Shown here piece after piece: positions 42,032-51,424 of a stretch of DNA of 64,000 bases. Below the pieces are notes generated by a model, which saw nothing but the letters and a program-made list of their open reading frames with translations, had not been told where the DNA came from and made no database searches. Position numbers and translations under genes: made by a program. Position 1 is the first letter of the stretch; every line of letters starts with the position of its first letter. Source of the DNA: CAYJPA01 sp964371945 (GTDB lineage Bacteria; Chloroflexota; Chloroflexia; Thermomicrobiales; UBA6265); contig CAYJPA010000006.1 of NCBI GenBank assembly GCA_964371945.1, positions 1-64,000 on the forward strand. The letters are read 5' to 3'.

Positions 42032-43226
42032 TCCGAGCCTAAAGACCGGACCCACAGTGCTGCGAGAGGACGAGCGTCCGCTGGCTGGATTGATGGTGCT
42101 CGATTTCAGCCAGTTCCTGGCGGGCCCGTCGGCAGCTCTTCGTCTGGCCGACCTTGGCGCGCGGGTGATCAAAGTTGAACGGCCGGAAATCGGTGAGCTT
42201 GGCCGTCGACTTTACATCTCGAATCTCGAGCTCGACGGCGACAGTACGCTATTCCATTCGATCAATCGCAACAAGGAGAGTTTCGGCGCCGACTTGAAGA
42301 ATGCGGACGATGTCGATCAGGTCAGACGCCTGATCTCCAAGGCCGATGTGATGATCCAGAACTTCCGTCCCGGCGTGATCGAGCGACTCGGACTCGGCCA
42401 TGACGCCGTCAACGCGTTGAACCCAAGATTGATCTACGGCACTGTTACAGGGTATGGCAGCACCGGACCGTGGCGTGACAAGCCCGGCCAGGACCTGCTG
42501 GCGCAGTCGCTTTCCGGCATCACCTGGCTCAGTGGGAATGCCGATCAGGGACCAGTGCCGTTTGGATTGGCGATCGCGGATCTCATGGCCGGCGCCCATC
42601 TCGCGCAGGGTATTCTCGCCTGCCTGGTGCGGCGAGGCATCAACGGAAAAGGCGGGTTGGTCGAGGTCAGCCTGCTCGAATCGGTGCTCGATGTTCAGTT
42701 CGAAGTTGTCACCACCCATCTCAGTGATGGCGGCAATAATCCTCATCGAAGCGAGCGCAACAACGCCCATGCCTACCTCTCGGCGCCATATGGGATTTAT
42801 CGAACTACCGATGGTTATCTCGCAATTTCGATGACGCCGATTCCGCGTCTCGGCGAATTGGTTGGGTGCAAGCCGCTCCTCGATTGGCCCGACCCACAAA
42901 GCTGGTTCACAGAACGCGACGAGATCAAGGCAGTTCTCGCAGAACACCTGCAGTCGCATCCGACCGCCCACTGGCTCAACATCCTGGAACCGGCCGATAT
43001 CTGGTGCGCCGACGTACTGACCTGGCCGCGCTTGATGGAGCTCGGCGCTTTCAAAGCGCTCCACATGATCCAAGCGGTGAAGCGCGACAACGGCGCGTCG
43101 TTGAGAACAACTCGTTGCCCGATACGAATCGATGGCGGCATCTTGACATCTGACAAGGCCGCTCCGCGAGCGGGCGAGCAAACCGAGGTCATCCGAACCC
43201 AATTCGGTCTCACCGCTTCCAACTAG
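42024..43226 (+). CDS. Family III CoA-transferase (CaiB/BaiF), second copy
   Basis: The 400-residue enzyme has LMVLDFSQFLAGPSAALRLAD near 23-43, NRNKESFGADLK near 82-92 and the catalytic Asp in PGQDLLAQSLSG (D157). The C-terminal quarter is shorter and more diverged than in the copy at 30070. ATG 42024 overlaps the preceding gene and the next gene starts 12 bases after its stop, so all three are one operon. With the nearby MaoC it suggests activation and processing of a carboxylic acid. CaiB-type racemase activity is an alternative. Confidence 0.85.
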   Translation: MPDPSLKTGPTVLREDERPLAGLMVLDFSQFLAGPSAALRLADLGARVIKVERPEIGELGRRLYISNLELDGDSTLFHSINRNKESFGADLKNADDVDQVRRLISKADVMIQNFRPGVIERLGLGHDAVNALNPRLIYGTVTGYGSTGPWRDKPGQDLLAQSLSGITWLSGNADQGPVPFGLAIADLMAGAHLAQGILACLVRRGINGKGGLVEVSLLESVLDVQFEVVTTHLSDGGNNPHRSERNNAHAYLSAPYGIYRTTDGYLAISMTPIPRLGELVGCKPLLDWPDPQSWFTERDEIKAVLAEHLQSHPTAHWLNILEPADIWCADVLTWPRLMELGAFKALHMIQAVKRDNGASLRTTRCPIRIDGGILTSDKAAPRAGEQTEVIRTQFGLTASN

Positions 43227-43237
43227 GAGCCAAAACG

Positions 43238-44461
43238 ATGGTTGACACGCTGCGAATCGCGATCCGGAAGTTCGGTCCATTCGAACGCGCGATCAACAAG
43301 CAGTTCGCGGATTTCAAAGCCAATTCCGGTTCCAAATACGAGCTGGAGTGCGAGTCGCTCGATCTCAATCCCCTTGTGGAGTCGCTGTTCGCCAAGCGTG
43401 GGTTGAAAGACGGGACTTGGGATGTTGCGTTGATGGTTACCGATTGGCTCGCGGACGCCGTCGGAGACAACTGCCTGATCGATCTCACACCATTCATGAA
43501 CACTGATCCGATTGACAATTACCCGGGTGGCTGGGCGATGCCGCTGACACGATTTCAGCAGTTCGGAAGGGGAATTTACGGTATTCCCTATCACGATGGT
43601 CCGGAGTGCCTGGTCTACCGTAAGGACTGGTTCAGCGACCCCGTCGAGCAATCGGCATTCATCGACCAGTTCGGCTATTCGCTTGTGATTCCGCAAACAT
43701 GGTCGCAATTCGAAGACATCGCACGCTTTTTGACGCGTCCAGTTGAAAACCGCTACGGAACTATCTTCGCCGCGTTTCCGGACGGGCATAACACCGTCTA
43801 CGACTTTTGCATTCAACTCTGGAGCCGCGGCGGAGAGCTCATCACTCCAGAAGCATCGGTCACGCTCGATACGCCTCAGGCGGCGGCGGCACTCGATTTC
43901 TACCGGCGAATGGTCAACGACCGGGGTGTGACACCACCCGGCCTGGGGGCCGTCGACTCGGTCAAGAGCGGCAAACTATTCGCTTCCGGTTCGATTGCGA
44001 TGATGGTCAACTGGTTTGGATTTGCTGCCATGTGCGAGCAACCCGACAGCCTGATCAAAGGGAGGGTCGGGGTCGCGCCAGTGCCCACGGGCGAAAACGG
44101 AGCACGCGCATCGCTCAATGTCTACTGGCTTCTGTCCGTTGCCGCTGGCAGCCGCCACAAGGATGAGGCTTATCGGTTCATCCGCCATTGCGCAACGCAG
44201 GCGATGGACAAACTGACAACGCTCGAAGGCGGAATCGGATGCCGCTTAAGCACGTGGTCCGATCCCGACGTGAATGCGGCCATTCCGTTCTATCACCGGC
44301 TCGCGGAGCTTCATCGCTCGACCCGTGAGCTCCCCAGGTCAAGAGCCTTGCCTCGATTGATCCACATCATCGACGTCGCGGTGCAGCGAGCGATCACGAC
44401 AGGCGACCCTTCCACCGAGATTCTCCGCGACGCTCAAGCATCGGCAACGTTTATCCTCTAG
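43238..44461 (+). CDS. Family 1 solute-binding-like protein lacking a signal peptide, second copy
   Basis: The 407-residue protein has the sugar-type binding fold: GIPYHDGPECLVYRKDWF near 115-132, FAAFPDGHNTVYDFCIQLWSRGGE near 186-209 and FASGSIAMMVNWFGFAA near 248-264. It starts MVDTLRIAIRKFGPFERAI and has no signal sequence of any type. It differs clearly from the partner at 40880, so the two may form a hetero-pair or bind different ligands. GGAGC precedes ATG 43238. The absence of any transporter subunit in the operon argues against ordinary ABC import. Confidence 0.77.
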   Translation: MVDTLRIAIRKFGPFERAINKQFADFKANSGSKYELECESLDLNPLVESLFAKRGLKDGTWDVALMVTDWLADAVGDNCLIDLTPFMNTDPIDNYPGGWAMPLTRFQQFGRGIYGIPYHDGPECLVYRKDWFSDPVEQSAFIDQFGYSLVIPQTWSQFEDIARFLTRPVENRYGTIFAAFPDGHNTVYDFCIQLWSRGGELITPEASVTLDTPQAAAALDFYRRMVNDRGVTPPGLGAVDSVKSGKLFASGSIAMMVNWFGFAAMCEQPDSLIKGRVGVAPVPTGENGARASLNVYWLLSVAAGSRHKDEAYRFIRHCATQAMDKLTTLEGGIGCRLSTWSDPDVNAAIPFYHRLAELHRSTRELPRSRALPRLIHIIDVAVQRAITTGDPSTEILRDAQASATFIL

Positions 44462-44590
44462 CTTTTGCGTCTGGCCGAAAGAGGCTGCCTTAGTGGCATA
44501 GCGACTACTTGGTCCCCTGATATGGTTGACTGACGTTTTTCCGCACGCCCCCGCCCGGTTTCCTGATTTAACAGATGAACGGATCGCTCT

Positions 44591-45390
44591 ATGGATGAGT
44601 CTCGGTTCGACTTGCCGACAAGATCTTTTGCTAAGCCGACAACGTCACGGCGCACGGCGATAGGAGCGGCGGCGGCGGCAATGCTGTTGGCTCTCGGCAA
44701 ATCAGGAGGCGTCGATGCCGCTGTTTGCCGACCCCAAAACACCATCTGTCGAACAAATGGCGATTGTTGTTCAGGTGCCCGCGGATCGTCTGACAACACG
44801 GGTCGCCGAAAGTGCCTGAGCGGCGCCGGTCAGTTCGCATGTAGCTCCGGGGTTTGTTGCCAGAACGGCCAGGTTTGCATGAACGGCGGAAGTTTCTGCT
44901 CAAGCTGTTTCGAGGCCGGAACCCGGGTGGCGATGGCTGATGGCTCGAGCAAGCTCATAGAGCTGGTTGAGTTTGGCGATCTCGTGATCGGGCAAAGCGG
45001 CAGTGTTAATCGGGTAATCGGGATCGAGACCCCGGCGCTCGGCGACCGCAATCTCTATTCGCTCAACGACGGTGCTCCCTTCGTGACGGCGGAGCATCCC
45101 TTCTTCACCGATTCTGGTTGGAAATCCATTGATCCTGGCGCCACGGCGATCGAGAACCCCGCACTTGCAGTCGAACGCCTAGAACCCGGCGATTCACTGG
45201 TCAAACGAGCGGAGATGGTGGCTCCGCTCTCGTTTCCGGAATCGAACCGGTCGAGCTCCGTACACGATCCCTTCCGCTCCGAGTGATGACGTCCGCGACC
45301 GCGGCGCCGTGGACAACGGTCTACAACCTCCTCCTTGACGGCGATCACACTTATTTCGCGAACGATCTGCTCGTTCACAACAAGGCGTAG
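44591..45390 (+). CDS. Tat-exported Cys-rich (knottin-like) protein fused to a Hint autoprocessing domain, frameshifted
   Basis: From ATG 44591 the protein has a Tat signal (SRRTAIG, R20-R21), then a module with ten cysteines (46-103). The first six follow the cystine-knot order C-C-CC-C-C with NGDCCSG. Next is a Hint (hedgehog/intein) domain starting at C106 in SCFEAGTRVAMADG, with block-B TAEH (H169). After about residue 213 the frame breaks (near 45228-45240); the other frame continues with GIEPVELRTRS and TVYNLLLDGDHTYF to LLVHNKA and a stop, the normal Hint end with its final His-Asn. So the domain is complete apart from one missing base. It could release the Cys-rich module by self-cleavage outside the cell. 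Confidence 0.7.
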
Positions 45391-45484
45391 CCGTTCAGTT
45401 TCGCTTTCGAAAACAGATGCAATTGGCGACCGGCCACGGGATACTGTGGCCGGACGTGCTGTCAATCCGGAGGGCGTTTCGCGA

Positions 45485-46567
45485 ATGAAGCTAGCGGGAT
45501 ATGAGATCGATGATTCGATCCTACTGCCGCCAAAATCGGATTACGGAATCGGGATCATCGGTTGCGGCGGGATCGTCAACTACGCGCACCTACCCGCCTA
45601 CAAGGCGCACGGACTTCGTGTGCTCGCGTGTTACGACAAGAATCGCGAAGCGGCCGACAAGACCGCCCTGGAGCACGGCGTTCCAACGGTCGCCGATTCA
45701 GTCGAATCACTGCTGGCCGATCCCTCAATCGAGATCGTCGATCTCGCGGTCACTCCTTGGGCACAGGCCGAGATCGCGCTTCAGGCAATCGCCGCGGGGA
45801 AGCATGTGCTCTGCCAGAAACCGTTCTCTACCGATATCGCATCTGCAACGAGGGTCGTCAGTGCTGCCGAAGCGGCGGCTGTAAAGCTCGCGGTCAATCA
45901 GCAGATGAGATGGGATGCCGGAATCCAAGTTTCGAAGCAGTTGATCGAGCAGGGGGCAATCGGAAGGCCCGCCGATGTGAGGATCGAGGTCAGCGTGCGC
46001 ACGCCGTGGCACATGTGGCCCTGGATTGCCGAGCAGGATCGAATCGAGATCATGTACCACAGCATTCACTACCAAGACAGCATTCGGTATCTCTTAGGAG
46101 ACCCAGAACAGGTGCTTTCAATTCATGGCCGCTTTCCAGGACAACGAGAGACCGGAGAAACCAGAACGCTAACGGTGTTTGACTACTCGCCCGAGCTCAA
46201 AGCGGTTATCGACGTGAATCACCACAATTGGAGCGACGATCTCTACGCCAGATTCCGCTTGCTCGGTGATAAAGGAATCATCGCCGGCACGATCGGGCTG
46301 CTCTACGACTACCCCACCGGCCGGGTCGATACGCTGCGATACCAGTCGAATTCGGAGCCGCGCGAGTGGCACGAGGCGAAGCTTTCCAGGCGATGGATTC
46401 CCGATGCCTTCATCGGACCGATGGCGTCGTTGATGCGCGCGATCCAAACGGGCGGCGAACCGATCACCTCGGGCCGGGACAATCTCGGTACACTGCAGAC
46501 AGTCTTCGCGAGCTACGCGTCCGCTGAGCTCGGACGGGAAATACGCCTTCCCGACGTGTCGCCGTAA
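45485..46567 (+). CDS. Gfo/Idh/MocA-family oxidoreductase
   Basis: The 360-residue enzyme has the NAD(P) Rossmann motif GIGIIGCGGIVNYAHLPAY near 21-39, the family signature AGKHVLCQKPFS (catalytic Lys in CQKP) near 108-119, and a C-terminal beta-sheet domain with HSIHYQDSIRYLLG. ATG 45485 is chosen because GGAGGG lies upstream and the longer frame crosses the Hint gene. Such enzymes oxidise sugars, inositols or related alcohols. The next gene, an exported beta-propeller, starts 37 bases later, and the two may be co-transcribed. Confidence 0.87.
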   Translation: MKLAGYEIDDSILLPPKSDYGIGIIGCGGIVNYAHLPAYKAHGLRVLACYDKNREAADKTALEHGVPTVADSVESLLADPSIEIVDLAVTPWAQAEIALQAIAAGKHVLCQKPFSTDIASATRVVSAAEAAAVKLAVNQQMRWDAGIQVSKQLIEQGAIGRPADVRIEVSVRTPWHMWPWIAEQDRIEIMYHSIHYQDSIRYLLGDPEQVLSIHGRFPGQRETGETRTLTVFDYSPELKAVIDVNHHNWSDDLYARFRLLGDKGIIAGTIGLLYDYPTGRVDTLRYQSNSEPREWHEAKLSRRWIPDAFIGPMASLMRAIQTGGEPITSGRDNLGTLQTVFASYASAELGREIRLPDVSP

Positions 46568-46603
46568 TCGCGTCTCTGCCTCTGGAGTTTGGAGATCACA
46601 CCT

Positions 46604-47884
46604 ATGCGACTTGACTTTGCGCGCACATTGTCCTCGTTCGCGATCGCGATCATTTGGCTTGCAGCGTCCCCCGTGGCTGAAGCGCAAGATCAGTTGCCCG
46701 CGCTGGGCGACGATCCCCGGATCGTTGCCGCAGATCTCGAGATCGGCGTGTTCGCCAGCGGACTCAACTTTCCGATGGGCATGGTCGTTATGCCTGACGG
46801 TTCATTGCTCGTCTCCACGAGCGTGCCGGACGGCGGCAGTTTCTTTCGATCGACCGGTGAGCTCGTCCGGCTGACTGATGATGACAACAACGGCGAAGCG
46901 GACGATGCGGGAACGGTACTCGCGTCCGGACTGCCGGGACCGCTCGTCGCGTTGCAGCAGTTTAGCGATCTTGTCTTTGTTACGTCCGCCAGAGACGGCG
47001 AGAGCTCCATCACGATCCTCCGAACAGGGGAGCAGTGGAGCGATCCATTCACGTATGTCGACGCGCTCGGCTTTCGTTTTTCGAACGCCTTACACCAATC
47101 TTACGGTTTGGTCGTACGTGACACTCCAGGCGAAAGCGGGAGTTACGACATCGTGTTCAATCTCGGCGCGCACGGGAATGTTGATGGTGGGGTACAGATT
47201 CGGCTCTTTGGACTTGTCGAAACGAAGCTCGACGACTCCGCGCTCTACCTGATGACAATCCACGACGATGGAACAACGCTCACCGCTGATCTGCCCGTGC
47301 AGCTCGCGACTGGACTGCGAAACGCATCTGCGCTCGCATTCGATGCTGAAAGCGGCGATCTGATCATCGGCGAGAACGGCATGGATACCCCAGGCAACGA
47401 TATCGTGTCATTGAGCGCCGACGAGATCGACATCATTCCGGCAGAAACAATCGGGACCAAGATCGTGGATTTCGGTTTTCCCGGGTCATATGTCGACTAC
47501 GAAACCGGCGAGCTTGTCGGCTCGGATGGAGTGCAACCTACTGTTGAGCTCAGACCGGTAGAAGGGTCGGAGAGCGAAGGCATCGCTTCGCTCTCCAAGA
47601 TGCCGTCCAGCTTTCCGGCGGAGCTAAGCGGCGGTTATGTTGCCGGTTTTCACGGTCAGTTCGATTCCTACGGCGATGACAACGAAGAAAACCCGCTGAT
47701 CTACATCGATCTGGAGACAGGCGTAAAGTTCGAACTGATCGTAAACGATAATTCCATGGTTGGCCACTTCGACAGTCTATTTGCCGATGACGATGTCCTC
47801 TATGTCGCCGATATCTGCGCGACAGGGTCTCTGGCTGAACCAACGCCTTGCGGCGTTATTTATCAAATCCGGGCAGACGAGTAG
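46604..47884 (+). CDS. Exported beta-propeller protein, glucose/sorbosone dehydrogenase-like
   Basis: The 426-residue protein has a Sec signal peptide (hydrophobic SFAIAIIWLAASPVAEA, cleavage near AEA-QD). The mature part has the six-bladed-propeller wording of PQQ-dependent sugar dehydrogenase relatives: GLNFPMGMVVMPDGSLLVST, GLRNASALAFDAESGDLIIGENG and GGYVAGFHGQFDS. The catalytic residues of true PQQ dehydrogenases were not confirmed, so it could be a non-enzymatic propeller. ATG 46604 follows TTTGGAG. Together with the dehydrogenase upstream it suggests sugar oxidation at the cell surface. Confidence 0.75.
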   Translation: MRLDFARTLSSFAIAIIWLAASPVAEAQDQLPALGDDPRIVAADLEIGVFASGLNFPMGMVVMPDGSLLVSTSVPDGGSFFRSTGELVRLTDDDNNGEADDAGTVLASGLPGPLVALQQFSDLVFVTSARDGESSITILRTGEQWSDPFTYVDALGFRFSNALHQSYGLVVRDTPGESGSYDIVFNLGAHGNVDGGVQIRLFGLVETKLDDSALYLMTIHDDGTTLTADLPVQLATGLRNASALAFDAESGDLIIGENGMDTPGNDIVSLSADEIDIIPAETIGTKIVDFGFPGSYVDYETGELVGSDGVQPTVELRPVEGSESEGIASLSKMPSSFPAELSGGYVAGFHGQFDSYGDDNEENPLIYIDLETGVKFELIVNDNSMVGHFDSLFADDDVLYVADICATGSLAEPTPCGVIYQIRADE

Positions 47885-48016
47885 AATCTGATCATAGTTA
47901 TCATAAATCGCCGCCGGTAGATGCTTTTCTCACGCCCACCCTTTGGTGGACGTTCGCGATCCACCGTGGTCTGACTGGTCGATTGAGACACTTCATGGGT
48001 TCGGACGGAACTTCAG

Positions 48017-50392
48017 ATGGGCACCATTTCTCAGGTTACGCTCGCGGGCTCCGCGGAATCACCGGCCGCGCTGTCTGCCGTTGCTTCGCTAGTTGCCAGG
48101 CCCTTCTCTTCGCTCGATGAGGTCATCGACGCCGCGCTTCGACTGATGGGCGACGTAATCGGCGTGAAGCTCTCAATGATTCAGCGACTGGAAGGTGATT
48201 CGCTGATCGTTTCTCATATGGACGATCGCCTTGGGCTTGGACTCAAGCCTCCCGTCACCCTTCACCGCACCGACACCTTTTGTGACGCCGTGCTCGCAAA
48301 CATCGCCCCGCTGGTGGTGCTCGATGCGGATGCCGAACCGTACGCCCACTTGCCGGGAAAACAAATCGTCGGCACCAAGAGCTACATTGGCGTTCCGATC
48401 CTCCTTAACGACAACCGTCTCTTCGGCACGCTCTGCGCGCACGACCGGCGCGCGCTCAATCTTGGCCAAGGCGAGATCGATTTCTTGCTGGTGCTCGCTC
48501 GTTTCGTGGCATCGCACATCGAACGGGAGGAAGCTCTCCTGGCACAGGAGCAAACGGCACGTCGACTCGCGGTTCGTAATTCGGAGCTCGGCGCGGCCAA
48601 TCAGCAGCTCGTGGTTCTCAATGGATTAGCTGACTCGATTGCCGCGCATCTCGACCTCCGGTCATTACTGGGGACCATCGTTACCAGCGCTGTCCAACTA
48701 CTTGACGCTCACGGCGGCGCAATCAGCCTGCTCGGCGAGGATCTCGATTCTCCGCGCTTGCTTACCGCGACCTATAACCTGCCGGAAAGCTTGACGCTTG
48801 AATCGATCCCCAGCGGTGCCGGCTTAATGGGACAAGTCGTCGCCGCGCGGGGGCCCGTGATCGTCGACCGATACAACCAGCTCGATGTCCCGCTCCACCA
48901 TTCGTTCTTTCATGAGCTTGCGCCCTGGATCGCCGTGCCGATTTGGTGGAGTGAGGAGATCGTGGGAACGTTCGGTATCGGCGCGAAAGATCCTGGTCGG
49001 GTCTACCACGAGCGCGATGTCGAGATGCTGGTTCATCTCGCGAAGCATGCGGCGGTCGCGATCGAGAACGCCCGGCTCTTTGCCGCCAGCCGTGATCTAG
49101 GAGCGGCCGAGGAACGGAATCGCCTGGCCGCCGAGATCCACGACACCCTCGCGCAGACGCTGCTCGCGCTTACATTTCAGTTGCGAACCGCGCGAGGACT
49201 GATTACTTCGTCACCGGACCGCGCGGCGCATGAACTTCATGATGCCGAGCAACGGACCAAGGAAGCACTGGACGAAGCCCGGCGCTCGGTCTGGAATCTC
49301 GGTCCCGCGTCGCTTGAAGCCGGCACGCTGGTCGAAGCGTTGCAAGGTGAGCTATCGGCCTCGGAGAGAAACGGCCTGCCGGGCAAGCTTATCGTCGCAG
49401 GTTCCGCGCGCCCACTGCAAGCGGAAACTCAGCTCGCGATCTTCCGCGTCGCGCAGGAGTCGCTCGCTAACGCACGGAAGCATGCCCGGGCGAGCCTTGT
49501 CGAGATCATCCTTGAGTTTGCTCCGACCTCGGTGACACTTGTCGTCGCCGACAACGGTTCCGGGTTCGATCCCGATCTGGCCAAAGAACGACCACCCACC
49601 GAAGATCGTGGTTATGGCATCGTGTCGATGTCGGATCGGATGCAACGGGTTTCGGGATCGCTCACGATCGAGGGCGGCCCAGACAATGCCGGCACGCGCA
49701 TCGTTGCCTCCGCTCCTTATGAGCCGATCGTCCGAATCACTCAACCACCGCCTGCGCCGATCGTCGAAGGCAAGAGTATCCGGGTGATTGTGGCAGACGA
49801 CCATCCGGCGACGCGTGCTGGTCTGGCAGCCATTCTGAGTCAACAAGAGGGCATCACGGTGGTGGCGACCGCCGCGAACGGTGAAGAGGCGCTGGCGCTC
49901 GTCGAGACACTGTTGCCGGATGTGCTCATCACCGATCTCCGCATGCCGAAACTGAGCGGTGTCGAAACGATTGCGCGGATGTCGAAACTCGGCGTCCCGA
50001 CCAGAGCAGTGGCAGTCACTACGTTCGCTCAAGATGAGCTCGTTTTTCAGGCCATGCGCGCCGGAGCCCGCGGGTATCTCCTGAAGGACGCGGGCGCGGA
50101 CGAGTTGGCGAACGCGGTTCGCGTGATAAACGACGGCGAAACTTACTTCTCGCAGATTGTGGCTGGCAAACTGGCCGGCGGTCTGGCGGCAAACGCGCGG
50201 CTCACCGCCAGGGAACGCCAGGTGCTCGATCTCCTGGCTCGCGGGCTTTCCGACAAGGAAGTTGCCGGTGAGATCAGTACCAGCGTCAAGACCGCGAGTT
50301 TCCACGTCGCAAATGTGATCTCGAAACTCGGGGCACAAAACCGGGCCGAGGCGGTGCGACTCGCTTACGAGCGCGGTCATTTCCAGCAATAG
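48017..50392 (+). CDS. Single-chain two-component protein: GAF-GAF-histidine kinase-receiver-LuxR HTH
   Basis: The 791-residue soluble protein has GAF 1 (about 20-170), GAF 2 (about 200-355), a HisKA_3 helix with H375 (AEIHDTLAQ), and a HATPase domain (N485; DNGSGFD near 512). A short Pro-rich linker (about 575-587) leads to a full NarL receiver (D594-D595, D640, K690) and a LuxR HTH (about 727-785). Thus sensor, kinase and DNA-binding regulator lie in one chain. No in-frame stop or ribosome site separates them. Ordinary hybrid kinases lack the DNA-binding end. A fusion of a kinase gene and its adjacent regulator gene is the likely origin. Confidence 0.9.
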   Translation: MGTISQVTLAGSAESPAALSAVASLVARPFSSLDEVIDAALRLMGDVIGVKLSMIQRLEGDSLIVSHMDDRLGLGLKPPVTLHRTDTFCDAVLANIAPLVVLDADAEPYAHLPGKQIVGTKSYIGVPILLNDNRLFGTLCAHDRRALNLGQGEIDFLLVLARFVASHIEREEALLAQEQTARRLAVRNSELGAANQQLVVLNGLADSIAAHLDLRSLLGTIVTSAVQLLDAHGGAISLLGEDLDSPRLLTATYNLPESLTLESIPSGAGLMGQVVAARGPVIVDRYNQLDVPLHHSFFHELAPWIAVPIWWSEEIVGTFGIGAKDPGRVYHERDVEMLVHLAKHAAVAIENARLFAASRDLGAAEERNRLAAEIHDTLAQTLLALTFQLRTARGLITSSPDRAAHELHDAEQRTKEALDEARRSVWNLGPASLEAGTLVEALQGELSASERNGLPGKLIVAGSARPLQAETQLAIFRVAQESLANARKHARASLVEIILEFAPTSVTLVVADNGSGFDPDLAKERPPTEDRGYGIVSMSDRMQRVSGSLTIEGGPDNAGTRIVASAPYEPIVRITQPPPAPIVEGKSIRVIVADDHPATRAGLAAILSQQEGITVVATAANGEEALALVETLLPDVLITDLRMPKLSGVETIARMSKLGVPTRAVAVTTFAQDELVFQAMRAGARGYLLKDAGADELANAVRVINDGETYFSQIVAGKLAGGLAANARLTARERQVLDLLARGLSDKEVAGEISTSVKTASFHVANVISKLGAQNRAEAVRLAYERGHFQQ

Positions 50393-50524
50393 CTACGATC
50401 ATACTGTAATCCCCAAAACGCCCCTCGAGAACCACGGTCAACCCCCGAGACAGGGGGAAACGAGGTACTTATTCTCTTCCCAGCTGATCCGTAATTGCTG
50501 TCGGTTTATTCGTCTTATTCACTA

Positions 50525-51424
50525 ATGAGGGGATGTTCTTCCAAGAGCCGGTTTCAGAATCGACGCGTCTCGCAACGAACAGTCATTCGCTCGCTGGCCG
50601 CGGGCGCCCTTCTGGCGACCTCGTTCCTGTCAACATTCGGACTTCCAGAGATCAATCTCCACCAATCGTTGGCAGGCATCACGGGCGTTCCGGAGAGCGT
50701 TCCGGCCGGTCGATACCTCGTCAACTACTCGTCGACCGGCGCGCTCGGCTATCTGCTCTTCTCCCAATAACCGGCGGAGATCCCGATCGAGCATGCGCTT
50801 GAAGAAGCAAAGGCGGCCGGGTCCAGCGACCAGCTAGTCACCGCCTGGTCGTTCGGTGGCGGCAGTTATGTGCCACCTGGCGCAACTGCTCGGGTTGTGC
50901 TCGAACTTACGGCTGGCGAGTGGAACGTGGTCGCGAGTCGCATGCCGGAGGGCGGCAGCTTCGAAACCGAAGAGATCTGCGAGATCACGCCGTTCACGGT
51001 GACAGAAGCCGTCCCGGCATCGCCGGCTAACGGCTTCCAAGCTGGCGTACGTACCCAGATGGAGAGCATGTCCTGTGTGCTCGATTCGGAGACGATCGCC
51101 GCGGGGCCGCACGTGTGGCAGTTCGACAACGCCGGGGACCAATCGCATCACGTCGTGATGATGTGCGCTCCGAGGCTTGTCGCCGGCGATGAAATGATCT
51201 TGCTGTTCGACGCTTTCGCTTTGGGTACTCCACCGGCAGATGACAACTGGTATGCGCGGTCGGAGTGGGCCGGGTACACGGCGCTGGTTTCACCGGGTTT
51301 CGCGGTCTGGAACGAGCTCAACCTGGAACCTGGGACGTACCTCATGCTTTGATGGATATCAGATGTCAAGACCGGCATGCCGCACGTGATGATGGGCATG
51401 TGGTCCTCATTCACCGTCGTTTAG
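50525..51424 (+). pseudogene. Exported cupredoxin-like protein with two in-frame stops
   Basis: From ATG 50525 the frame encodes a signal-like start (RTVIRSLAAGALLATSFL) and GVPESVPAGRYLVNYSS, then TAA at 50768. The same frame resumes at once with PAEIPIEHALEEAKAAG, GDQSHHVVMMCAP and EPGTYLML, meets TGA at 51350, and continues WISDVKTGMPHVMMGM to TAG at 51424. In related exported proteins a Cys precedes the W/F-I-x-D segment, so the TGA replaces an expected Cys. The coding quality stays high throughout. Two stops point to recent inactivation. Selenocysteine at the TGA alone would not explain the TAA. Confidence 0.65.

Noticed and set aside
51350..51424. Selenoprotein call for the cupredoxin-like gene
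   Set aside because: A second stop (TAA) upstream and only a weak downstream hairpin make pseudogene the better call; kept as a question in the findings.
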